Assembly (NCBI RefSeq): GCF_900142205.1
Contig: NZ_FRAA01000001.1
Coordinates: 588,803 to 652,802 of the forward strand
DNA length: 64,000 nt
Reading direction: 5' to 3'
Source: Reichenbachiella agariperforans
GTDB taxonomy: Bacteria; Bacteroidota; Bacteroidia; Cytophagales; Cyclobacteriaceae
The translations under genes and the position numbers were made by a program. Shown piece after piece: positions 44,907-53,332 of the stretch (positions are counted from its first letter, which is position 1; each line of letters begins with the position of its first letter). A model generated the notes under the pieces. That model did not search any database, was not told where the DNA came from, and saw only the letters and a list, made by a program, of their open reading frames with translations.

Positions 44907-46319
44907 TTGAATCTCTCTACAAGTCTCATCCCCCAAACAATATTTGAAAGTGTCACTGAGTCGGCATCCGAACTATCAGTCGATACCTATGTAATAGGTG
45001 GTTTCGTCAGGGATATATTGCTCAAACGCCCATCCAAAGACATAGATATCGTCTGTGTGGGTAGTGGGATTGCACTTGCCAAAACGACTGCCAAAAAACT
45101 AGGTACAAAACGAGTCACCACCTACAAGAACTTTGGTACGGCCATGATCAAGTATGAAGAGCATGAAGTAGAGTTCGTAGGTGCACGAAAAGAGTCCTAC
45201 AGACAAGAATCTCGTAAACCAACGGTAGAAGACGGCACGCTAGAAGATGACCAGAACCGCCGAGACTTCACGATCAATGCTTTAGCCATCAGTCTCAGTT
45301 CCAACAACTATGGCGAGCTGATCGACCCTTTTGATGGAGTCAAAGATCTGAAACGAAAAATCATTCGTACGCCACTAGAGCCTAGTATCACCTTTTCAGA
45401 TGACCCCCTACGCATGATGCGCGCGATTCGATTTGCTAGCCAGCTCAACTTCGATATCGATCCAGACACCTTCGACGCGATCATCAACCAAGCAGACCGC
45501 ATCAAAATCGTATCGAAAGAAAGAATCATCGTCGAACTCAATAAAATTATCTTATCCAAAACACCTAGTTACGGATTCAAGCTGCTGTTTCAATGTGGAC
45601 TGCTCAAGCTTATCTTTCCTGAGATGACAGACCTCTACGGCGTAGAAACACGTGAAGGCAAATCACACAAGGACAACTTCTATCACACCCTACAAGTCCT
45701 AGACAACATCTCCGAAAACACAGATGATTTGTACCTCAGGTGGGCAGCCATCCTACATGATATCGCCAAACCACCTACCAAACGATTCAACAAAAAAGTT
45801 GGCTGGACCTTTCATGGTCATGAAGATCGTGGAGCTCGAATGACTCCTAAAATTTTCAAGCATCTCAAACTACCCCTCAACGACAAGATGAAGTATGTCC
45901 AAAAGCTAGTAAGACTACACCTCAGACCTATCGCCCTTGTCAAAAAAGAAATTACCGATTCGGCAGTGAGGAGATTGCTATTCGAGGCTGGCGATGATGT
46001 GGACGATCTCATGACACTCTGCAAGGCAGACATCACCACCAAGAACCCTAATAAAGTTCAACGCTATTTACAAAACTTCAAAGTCGTAGAGCAAAAGCTC
46101 AAAGACATAGAGGAACAAGATCAAGTCAGAAACTTCCAGCCTCCAGTGACTGGAGAGGAAATCATGGAGATATTTAACCTAAAGCCCTCTCGTATCGTTG
46201 GGGATATCAAAAATGAAATCCGTGAGGCTATTTTAGAAGGTACTATCCAAAATGACAAAAAGGAGGCACTGAATTTGATGTACACCATCGCCAAAGAAAA
46301 GGGTTTGGAGAAGTCATAA
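44907..46319 (+). CDS. CCA tRNA nucleotidyltransferase / poly(A) polymerase family protein with HD domain
   Basis: This encodes about 470 residues. It adds or repairs the tRNA 3' CCA; both tRNA-Asp genes here lack an encoded CCA, so such an enzyme is needed. The nucleotidyltransferase motif is [21 protein letters not shown], with the two metal Asp. The flexible-loop motif is [10 protein letters not shown], the RNA-binding part [12 protein letters not shown], and the HD domain [11 protein letters not shown] with HGHEDRGA. No ATG precedes the domain. TTG at 44907 ([10 protein letters not shown]) is preferred because TTG 44889 lies in the promoter box. Confidence 0.88.
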   Translation: MNLSTSLIPQTIFESVTESASELSVDTYVIGGFVRDILLKRPSKDIDIVCVGSGIALAKTTAKKLGTKRVTTYKNFGTAMIKYEEHEVEFVGARKESYRQESRKPTVEDGTLEDDQNRRDFTINALAISLSSNNYGELIDPFDGVKDLKRKIIRTPLEPSITFSDDPLRMMRAIRFASQLNFDIDPDTFDAIINQADRIKIVSKERIIVELNKIILSKTPSYGFKLLFQCGLLKLIFPEMTDLYGVETREGKSHKDNFYHTLQVLDNISENTDDLYLRWAAILHDIAKPPTKRFNKKVGWTFHGHEDRGARMTPKIFKHLKLPLNDKMKYVQKLVRLHLRPIALVKKEITDSAVRRLLFEAGDDVDDLMTLCKADITTKNPNKVQRYLQNFKVVEQKLKDIEEQDQVRNFQPPVTGEEIMEIFNLKPSRIVGDIKNEIREAILEGTIQNDKKEALNLMYTIAKEKGLEKS

Positions 46320-46358
46320 GTTCAGCACTACTTTGCCCACCACTTTAAAATCCAGAAT

Positions 46359-47090
46359 ATGAAAAGATATATCGCCATATTAACGCTAGCACTGTTCGCT
46401 GGTATTAGCATCCATGCAAACGCTCAGGAAAAAACAGAGCAACCAAAAGATTCTCTCACCTATGCAGACATGCAAATGAGAAAATACTACAGCATCTACC
46501 AGTTGGCCAATCAGTTCAACGATCCGAATGTAGCGAGAATGGCTCTCTACGAAATGCTCATGCTCACAGCCAACCAGCCTGCGATACTTGATTCTCTAGC
46601 GATCAACTACTACTCGATGAACCAGTTTGCATCCGCTGCATTGGTCTCTCAGGAGAACTTAAAAATCAATCCAGACAATCAAACTGCACTAGAAATCGCA
46701 GCACTATCGTTTCAAAACCTCGGGGTGATGACCAAAGCGCTCGACAACTACGAGACGCTTTTCCTCAAAAACAACAACACCAATACACTCTACCAGATGG
46801 CTTTCTTGCAGTTTCAACTCAAGCGCTTCAAAGAATCAAAAACATCCACAGAACTACTACTCCAGCGCAAAGACGTAGATGAGATCAAATTGAGATTCAA
46901 TAAAGTAGACAAAACCCAACAAGAAGTCTCCATGCGTGCTGCGGTACTCAACCTACAAGGACTCATCGCAAAAGAAACTGGAGACAACGAAAAAGCCAAA
47001 CAACTCTACCTAGATGCACTCAATGCTGCACCAGGATTCGAACTAGCTCAAGTAAATCTCAGAGAATTGAAAAAACCAGTAGGAGAATAA
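46359..47090 (+). CDS. secreted TPR-repeat protein
   Basis: This 243-residue protein has a signal peptide (residues 1-22, ending HANAQ). Tetratricopeptide repeats cover most of the rest, for example ALEIAALSFQNLGVMTKALDNYE and a final GDNEKAKQLYLDALNAAPGF. It probably mediates protein contacts in the periplasm. It lies 39 bp after the CCA-type gene and before a terminator, so it may share its transcript. No further function can be given. Confidence 0.85.
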   Translation: MKRYIAILTLALFAGISIHANAQEKTEQPKDSLTYADMQMRKYYSIYQLANQFNDPNVARMALYEMLMLTANQPAILDSLAINYYSMNQFASAALVSQENLKINPDNQTALEIAALSFQNLGVMTKALDNYETLFLKNNNTNTLYQMAFLQFQLKRFKESKTSTELLLQRKDVDEIKLRFNKVDKTQQEVSMRAAVLNLQGLIAKETGDNEKAKQLYLDALNAAPGFELAQVNLRELKKPVGE

Positions 47091-47112
47091 CAACTGGCAA
47101 AAATCTTTTAAC

Positions 47113-47155
47113 AGCCTCTATAAAGCGTCAATAATTGCTTTGTAGAGGCTTTTTT
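47113..47155 (+). terminator. rho-independent terminator
   Basis: AGCCTCTA/TAGAGGCT plus AAAGC/GCTTT form a 14-bp stem with a 10-bp loop and six T residues, after the TPR gene. Confidence 0.85.
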
Positions 47156-47498
47156 CATAGCACAATGTATAACTCACTACTATTAATCGACTAGGAACAT
47201 AATCAATCAACACGTTTCTTCCACCCATTATCTAAGGATAACTTTCAATATCTCTGCCACCTGCTCTAATTTGGTGTATCTTGTGCATACAATTCATTAT
47301 CTGTAGATATTAATCATACACTTCGCACGTTCATAGCGAACAAAAGGCTCTTCTTTTAATTCGTCCTTTCTGATTATTGATACACTGGTTGTCAACTTCA
47401 TGCCTGACAACTCGCAAGTAGCATTTATTACACATCTAATCACACAGTCTCTCTCATTTCATTAGTGATGTTGGACTTCAATCAAAAAAGAGTATCCT
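47156..47498. other. intergenic region
   Basis: About 340 bp between a terminator and the dehydrogenase gene. It should hold that gene's promoter, but no exact TAnnTTTG box or structured leader was recognised. Confidence 0.35.
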
Positions 47499-48641
47499 AT
47501 GGTATTATCGAAAATGGGCGTTATTGGAACTTCCAAAAAAGAAGACGAAAGGCGTGTCCCGATTCATCCAGAACATTTAAACAGACTTCCAGAAAACATT
47601 CGCAAAAAGCTCATTTTCGAAAAAGGTTATGGCAAACCGTTCAACATCGATGATGAAGTCATTGCTAAGCAAACAGGTGGTATTGCATCCCGGTCAGAGA
47701 TTTTATCAGACATTGGATCTGTCATTATAGCTAAGCCTATTTTAGCAGATTTGAAAGAGTTAAAAGAAGGGGGACTTATATGGGGATACCCCCACTGTGC
47801 TCAACAAATGCAGATTACCCAGACTGCCATTGATAGAAAACTAACCCTAATTGCCTTTGAGGATATGTTTGTTTGGACCCCAAATGGGGCGATGGGCAGA
47901 CATACATTTTATAAGAATAACGAAATGGCCGGTTACTGTGCCGTCATCCATGCGCTACAACTCAAAGGCATAGATGGTCACTATGGCAACCAACGAAAAG
48001 TGATCATCTTCAGCTTTGGTGCGGTAAGCCGAGGTGCAATATATGCCCTGAAAGCCCATGGGTTTAGAGACATTACCATTTGTATTCAAAGGCCTGACCA
48101 TGAAGTCCGTGAGGAAGTACTGGATGTCAACTATGCCCGTATCCAAAAAGGAGGGCATGGTGAGCCTAGACTAAAAGTTGTCGAACATGATGGATCCGAG
48201 CGCCCTCTTCTGGATCTAATCAATGAATCAGAAATCATCATCAACGGCACTTATCAAGATACGGATGACCCCATTGATTTTGTCATTGAAGAAGAGAAAG
48301 AAAGCTTAAGGGTAGGTACGCTAATCATCGACGTGAGTTGTGATGAAGGTATGGGCTTTTATTTTGCTAAACCGACCACCTTTAGTGCTCCCATGTTTTC
48401 AGTAGATCGCATAGACTATTATGCAGTAGATCACACGCCGAGTTACTTCTGGGAAAGTGCCTCGAGATCCATATCCGCCGCCCTCATAGTACACCTAGAA
48501 TCGGTGATCAATGGTAGACTAGGCTGGGAACAAAACCCAACAATCAAAAACGCAATCAACATAGATCAAGGAACAGTGGTAAAAGATGCCATCCTTAGAT
48601 TTCAAAACCGTCAAATGGACTACCCTCACCTTGTGAACTAG
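47499..48641 (+). CDS. N5-(carboxyethyl)ornithine synthase-like / alanine dehydrogenase family protein
   Basis: This 380-residue NAD(P)-dependent enzyme is related to alanine dehydrogenase and to N5-(carboxyethyl)ornithine synthase, which reductively joins pyruvate to ornithine. The N-terminal domain starts GVIGTSKKEDERRVPIHPEH, the hallmark of this group. The dinucleotide fold around residue 165 reads VIIFSFGAVSRGAIYALKAHG, and YYAVDHTPSYFWESASRSIS is near the C-terminus. The start may be Met1 or Met6. It is monocistronic. The true substrate in this group is usually unproven, so the name is by similarity. Confidence 0.75.
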   Translation: MVLSKMGVIGTSKKEDERRVPIHPEHLNRLPENIRKKLIFEKGYGKPFNIDDEVIAKQTGGIASRSEILSDIGSVIIAKPILADLKELKEGGLIWGYPHCAQQMQITQTAIDRKLTLIAFEDMFVWTPNGAMGRHTFYKNNEMAGYCAVIHALQLKGIDGHYGNQRKVIIFSFGAVSRGAIYALKAHGFRDITICIQRPDHEVREEVLDVNYARIQKGGHGEPRLKVVEHDGSERPLLDLINESEIIINGTYQDTDDPIDFVIEEEKESLRVGTLIIDVSCDEGMGFYFAKPTTFSAPMFSVDRIDYYAVDHTPSYFWESASRSISAALIVHLESVINGRLGWEQNPTIKNAINIDQGTVVKDAILRFQNRQMDYPHLVN

Positions 48642-48724
48642 CCCAATCTATGGGTAAGCTTTGGGCTGGTACAGAATGAATAAAAAGAAATTCAAAAGAA
48701 GACATCAATACAAAGCTTACCCAT
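48641..48724. repeat. overlapping alternative hairpins between convergent genes
   Basis: ATGGGTAAGCTTTG (48650-48663) is perfectly complementary to CAAAGCTTACCCAT (48711-48724) across a 47-bp loop. A competing hairpin pairs GCCCAA (48641-48646) with TTGGGC (48661-48666) and shares bases with the first. There is no T run after either, so it is not a standard terminator. It sits between the stops of convergent genes. Confidence 0.55.
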
Positions 48725-48786
48725 CATATACCATCATCCACTGATTTGGTACCCATAGACCTCTTCTAAAATATTTGGTTCAGACC

Positions 48787-49566
48787 TTACTTATCCCTTT
48801 TAGCTCTAATCATACTATGCGCTATAGTGAGGTCAATCTCATAGTCCTCATGATGAAAAATGCGTGAGATCGCACCTGATTCGATCAGGTCTTGAGGCGC
48901 ACCACAGACCACTGGCTGATTAAAATCCATCAACCATAACTCATCCGCAAAACGTATCGATAGATCCAGTTCATGGGTTGACACCAGTATTCCCTTATTC
49001 GTCTGTGCTTTGATCTGTGCAAACAAACTAAACATATCCAATCTATTCACGATATCCAGATGTGCTGTAGGTTCATCCATTAGGATAAAATCCGTATCCT
49101 GTGCCAATGCTCGCGCCACCATGGCTTTCTGAAACTGACCATCACTCAAAGTACCTAATTTGGCATTCTCTATATAATTGACCTTGCACAGATCGATAGA
49201 TTCCTCAATTTTGGCTCTATCCTCCAACTCCTCCTTTCCAATCCAGTTAGTGTACGGAAACCTACCTAACGCAACCAACTCACGCACATTCATGTTGGAC
49301 ATCCCAATCTTGTCTGTCGTGATAATACCGATTTTCCGAGCGAGTTCGCGACGATCTACCACCTTGATCGATTCTTCACCGATTGCCACCTCTCCTGAAA
49401 GCGGCTCTTGTAGACCAGCCAAGGTTCGTAGCAACGTACTCTTCCCTACTCCATTTTGTCCAATCAAACACACGAGCTTACCAGGTCGCAATGCCAAATT
49501 GACATCAGACGCAATGCATTTTTTATCATATCCGATAGATAGACCAGTAGTATGTAGCGTTTCCAT
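48787..49566 (-). CDS. ABC transporter ATP-binding protein (siderophore/haem/cobalamin type)
   Basis: This 259-residue ATPase subunit is of the FecE/BtuD/FhuC branch. Walker A is GQNGVGKST, the signature is LSDGQ (Asp in place of the second Gly of LSGGQ), Walker B is DFILMDEPTAHLD, and the H loop is VSTHEL. It shares one base with the permease stop, so the two are translated together. With the permease and binding protein it forms a complete importer. Substrate candidates are ferric siderophore, haem or cobalamin. Confidence 0.92.
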   Translation of the reverse strand: METLHTTGLSIGYDKKCIASDVNLALRPGKLVCLIGQNGVGKSTLLRTLAGLQEPLSGEVAIGEESIKVVDRRELARKIGIITTDKIGMSNMNVRELVALGRFPYTNWIGKEELEDRAKIEESIDLCKVNYIENAKLGTLSDGQFQKAMVARALAQDTDFILMDEPTAHLDIVNRLDMFSLFAQIKAQTNKGILVSTHELDLSIRFADELWLMDFNQPVVCGAPQDLIESGAISRIFHHEDYEIDLTIAHSMIRAKRDK

Positions 49567-50582
49567 CAGAAGCTATTTTGTAGATTTTTCTTTTTGACAA
49601 TCAACCAAATCACCAAGGGTCCCCCAAGTAGAGAAGTGATGGCATTGAGTGGCAGAGACTGGGGCAGACCTGGCAAACGTGACACCAAATCGCAGATCAA
49701 TAACACTACCGCACCGAGTATTCCAGCATAGGGTATCAGCTGGCGATGATCTGCCGTATCCAAAATCATCCGAGCAATATGAGGACCAGCCAATCCAATA
49801 AAAGCAATCGGACCACAATAGGCAGTAATGGCCCCAGCCAATAAAGCCGTCACCGTGATAATCGCATATTTGGAGAGCTCCAGGTTGAGCCCCGCATTTT
49901 TGGCATAGGTATTTCCGATAAGGTAGATATTGAGAGGTTTGATCAAAAATACAGACCCTATCCATCCCAGTATCAAAATTGGTAGTAACAACCTCAGTTC
50001 GCTCATCGTGACACTACCCAAATCCCCAAAAGTCCAGAGCAAATAAGATTGTATATCCTCAGGATTACTAAAAAACTGCATCACGCTGACCAATGCCCCC
50101 GTCGCACTGCTAAACATCAAACCGATGATAAGCAAGGAAGTATAATCAGCTACCTTGGTCGAGAAATAAATCACCACCAAAAACACCAAAAAAGAACCCA
50201 AAATAGCACCAAACGTCAACGATATATCAGAACCAAATGACCAGCCTACCAATGAAAAAAAAGTCCCGCCCAATACAACTACCGCCACTCCTAAACTAGC
50301 ACCAGAGCTAATGCCAAGTACAAATGGTCCCGCCAGTGGATTACGAAAAAAGGTCTGCATGAACAAGCCACTGAGACTCAAAGAAGCACCTGCAGCAACT
50401 GCTGCAATCGCTCTGGGCAATCGATAGTTCACCACAATGTTCTGCCAAACCATCTGATCCTCAGCTGGCGAAAAGAGTATCTCTATCAAGTCTTGCACTG
50501 GTATCCATACCGACCCTACGATGATGTTAAGGATGAACAGTACGACGCAGAGTAGGCCCAGAAAAAGCTTAGATTTTAGCAC
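49566..50582 (-). CDS. FecCD/BtuC family ABC permease
   Basis: This 338-residue permease has about ten membrane helices. The conserved FecCD segment is LPRAIAAVAAGASLSLSGLFMQTFFRNPLAGPFVLG, which includes the family's NPLA and LG(I)SSGA motifs. The coupling helix is AFIGLAGPHIARM. One gene is present, so the transporter is a homodimeric type like BtuC2D2. It is 84 bp downstream of the binding-protein gene; the gap contains an imperfect hairpin (TTGTTTGAT with ATCAAACAA). Confidence 0.92.
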   Translation of the reverse strand: MLKSKLFLGLLCVVLFILNIIVGSVWIPVQDLIEILFSPAEDQMVWQNIVVNYRLPRAIAAVAAGASLSLSGLFMQTFFRNPLAGPFVLGISSGASLGVAVVVLGGTFFSLVGWSFGSDISLTFGAILGSFLVFLVVIYFSTKVADYTSLLIIGLMFSSATGALVSVMQFFSNPEDIQSYLLWTFGDLGSVTMSELRLLLPILILGWIGSVFLIKPLNIYLIGNTYAKNAGLNLELSKYAIITVTALLAGAITAYCGPIAFIGLAGPHIARMILDTADHRQLIPYAGILGAVVLLICDLVSRLPGLPQSLPLNAITSLLGGPLVIWLIVKKKNLQNSF

Positions 50583-50666
50583 TTGTTTGATTTCTTCTCT
50601 TGATAATCAAACAAAGCTAATCGAAACGAGATAGTGCACAAGGGATAAGTACAATTCACAAGCCTA

Positions 50667-51785
50667 CTATTGAAGCTGCTGATAATAGTACAACTCATAG
50701 TCAGGCAATAGTTCGGGGTGAAGAATCTTCACGTGATCTGCTAGCAAAAGGTGTGGCTGAGCATTGCCAGACTCGAAATAGTCATTACCTCCACGCTCAG
50801 ACGTACGACGGGTGTAGCCATAGATATTTCCGTCTGTATAGGCCTTAAAACCCGCATAGCGCTCGTCTGCATTCTTCATAGCTTCTAGGGATTTGTAATC
50901 CGCCACTCCGATCCAGTACTGTGCCTCGTAGGCCTTGGCATACACTGCCTCAAAATCAAGATTCAGCCAACCACTTGCCTCGGTATCTGACCAGAGATAC
51001 TCCCCTCCTGCCTCTTGGATCATTAGCCCGTTATAGTTATTGCCACTAGGCATGAACCAACTCCCTCCATAGAGACTACCAGAAAAAACCGTCGGTCGCT
51101 GCTCTGTCTGCACCAGTGCCAACAACGAATCATAAGCGGTTGCTACTTTATCGAAGTATGCCTCAGCTTCTTTATCCTTTCCAGTCAGATGACCAATGAA
51201 TTTGATCCATTCAGCTCGTCCGAGAATGGTAGGCTCCATATAGTCAGGCGTCATCACGACCGTTTGCCCGAGTTCCTCCAGCTTATTAAGTTGACGGTTT
51301 TCGCTTCCAGAGCTAAATGCCAAGATCACATCAGACTGCAAACTCAAGATACGTTCTACATCTAGCTGTCCTTCATTCCCAACTTCTAAGGTCTGTTCAT
51401 TGGCTACCTGCTGATTGATCTGTTCTGAGTAGATGTACTGGGTATCAGCAAACCCCACGAGGCGATCTTCAACACCCAATATCTCTAGAAAAGCCAAGTG
51501 CGTTGTAGAATTCGATACAATCCGTTGCACTGGATAAGGTACCATGATATAGGCAGATTCATCAATACCTGCTGGTATTACTCCATCATAGAGCAAATAG
51601 GCAATTTCCTCATCACTCCCATTCCACGGTTTATTGATACGGATTATTTTGTACCCTTCATGCTCCTCTACCGAAAAGCGTTCTGCATAGCTAACGCCAG
51701 TGGGTTCTTCGGCAGCTTTTGAATTAGTAGTAGTCTCACAGCCCCAAAACAGGGTAATGACTAAGAATAGGCTCAGTTGTCTCAT
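50667..51785 (-). CDS. ABC transporter substrate-binding lipoprotein (FecB/BtuF type)
   Basis: This 372-residue lipoprotein has a lipobox ending FWGC (Cys16). The periplasmic-binding domain has the helical-backbone class III layout, with RIVSNSTTHLAFLEILGVEDRLVG near the start and SGNNYNGLMIQEAGGEYLW in the C-lobe. It delivers substrate to the permease encoded downstream. The 110-bp leader upstream lacks any recognisable cobalamin riboswitch or Fur box, so cobalamin and iron remain equally open. Confidence 0.88.
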   Translation of the reverse strand: MRQLSLFLVITLFWGCETTTNSKAAEEPTGVSYAERFSVEEHEGYKIIRINKPWNGSDEEIAYLLYDGVIPAGIDESAYIMVPYPVQRIVSNSTTHLAFLEILGVEDRLVGFADTQYIYSEQINQQVANEQTLEVGNEGQLDVERILSLQSDVILAFSSGSENRQLNKLEELGQTVVMTPDYMEPTILGRAEWIKFIGHLTGKDKEAEAYFDKVATAYDSLLALVQTEQRPTVFSGSLYGGSWFMPSGNNYNGLMIQEAGGEYLWSDTEASGWLNLDFEAVYAKAYEAQYWIGVADYKSLEAMKNADERYAGFKAYTDGNIYGYTRRTSERGGNDYFESGNAQPHLLLADHVKILHPELLPDYELYYYQQLQ

Positions 51786-51895
51786 AAGCCCGCAAGCTCG
51801 GACTTTTCTACTAAAAAAGAAAAGATGCTTGAGAGTAGTCTATCCTAACCTTGAATTTCCCTCACTACACCCGTGCAAAAGGACAATGACGATGA

Positions 51896-53332
51896 TTAAT
51901 TATTCACTTTATTAAACTGCTCTTTCTTACGGATTTTGATCAAGGAGTCAAACTTCCGCTTGATTGACAAGTTATTTTCAATCAAATCGTTAATCACTTT
52001 GTATGGAATAGACATTAGCCCCAGGTCAGTATGCGCAATAACGGTCCCCTCGTTTGCTGTATTATTGAGCAACTCCATCTCTCCAAAAAGCTCCCCTTTC
52101 TTGGCCGTACCTACATGAGTACGTTCCTCTCCATCTTGCTCGACATAGATAGCTACCTCACCCATTATAATCAAGTGTACATGATCTGAAAGTTCTCCCT
52201 GCTGTACAATAACCTCCCCTTGGCCGTAAGAGTTATAATTTGATTTCTTAATCATACTCTTTAGATCGACGACAGTTAGTCCCGAAAACACTGGTGAATT
52301 CAATATCAACTTAGACTTAGACAAAAGGAAAGCCTCTTTATCAAACTCTTCAAAAGGCCAAGGTTTACTGTAAGATACTGGGTTAGGAAGTTTCACGCTA
52401 TTTCGTTTCGCTCCGTACCATATCTTCGTATATAGTTCGTCTTTGATGAGTTCAGATTCCCAAAAATCATCGATAAAATACAACACTTCGTACTCTACCT
52501 TGTGATTATCAAAATTGACAGTCTTTACCTCATAGGGTGGCTCTTTACGAATATTGGCAGTATTCTGAATTATCTCTTCTATGATACCTTTAACCTTATT
52601 AGGTGGCACTTCATTGTTAAATGCTACACGCACACTCTCAGCGTGAAATTTATTGGGTCGAGAGTAATTCAAGAACACCTGCTTTCCAAGGTATGAGTTT
52701 GGGACAGTGATCATATCATTCTGACGATTGACGATACGGATAGCACGCCAGTTTATCTCCACAATCTTGCCATAATGACTATCGATTTGTATCCAATCCC
52801 CTGTTGCAAAGGGCTTTTCATAGATCAGTGATATTCCAGCAAATAGATTACCCAAAGTATCCTGCAATGCCAATCCCAGTACCAATGAGGTCACCCCTAA
52901 TGCTGTAATTAAACTCCCCAAATCAGAACCCCAGATTTCAGATGCTATGACTGCAAAACCAATAGCAATCACTATCATCCGCATGATCTGCTGCAAAAGC
53001 TTTGGCACACGTGCTTTTCTATCATCTTCAATATCAGAATCCGTAAAGAATATTTGATTGATAAAGTTGATAAACAAATACAAGCCTATAATCCACAACA
53101 GGGTTTCGTATAGCTTTAAAAACACTACTGGAATCTCGTAAGGTATTATTTTGACGAGCACCAAGTAAACTGTCAATAGAGGTAAAAAAACATTTTTGAG
53201 CAGACGCACCGTCTGTGCCGAAGGATGATCAGCACGTTTAAGTCGGTGATTAATCTCACTCAGGAGTATGGCGAGTACAGGATATAAAGTAGCTATCAAT
53301 ATCCCCCAAAAAGTTACACTGTCCTTATTCAT
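51896..53332 (-). CDS. MscS-type channel with C-terminal cyclic-nucleotide-binding domain
   Basis: This encodes 478 residues. Four or five membrane helices (residues 8-160) are followed by the MscS pore helix and beta domain (ALGVTSLVLGLALQDTLGNLFAGI, then GDWIQIDSHYGKIVEINWRAIRI). From about residue 335 comes a cyclic-nucleotide-binding domain (YGQGEVIVQQGELSDHVHLIIMGEVAIY). The phosphate-binding cassette reads FGEMELLNNTANEGTV; the Arg that normally contacts the phosphate (PRAATV type) is replaced by Asn. Its first 8 bp overlap the end of the cyclase gene. I infer a channel gated or tuned by the product of that cyclase, with altered ligand recognition. Confidence 0.9.
   Translation of the reverse strand: MNKDSVTFWGILIATLYPVLAILLSEINHRLKRADHPSAQTVRLLKNVFLPLLTVYLVLVKIIPYEIPVVFLKLYETLLWIIGLYLFINFINQIFFTDSDIEDDRKARVPKLLQQIMRMIVIAIGFAVIASEIWGSDLGSLITALGVTSLVLGLALQDTLGNLFAGISLIYEKPFATGDWIQIDSHYGKIVEINWRAIRIVNRQNDMITVPNSYLGKQVFLNYSRPNKFHAESVRVAFNNEVPPNKVKGIIEEIIQNTANIRKEPPYEVKTVNFDNHKVEYEVLYFIDDFWESELIKDELYTKIWYGAKRNSVKLPNPVSYSKPWPFEEFDKEAFLLSKSKLILNSPVFSGLTVVDLKSMIKKSNYNSYGQGEVIVQQGELSDHVHLIIMGEVAIYVEQDGEERTHVGTAKKGELFGEMELLNNTANEGTVIAHTDLGLMSIPYKVINDLIENNLSIKRKFDSLIKIRKKEQFNKVNN

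Noticed and set aside
51786-51895. Cobalamin riboswitch before the ABC binding protein
   Set aside because: The leader is only about 110 bp, and no conserved B12-box-like stretch or multi-stem structure could be recognised.
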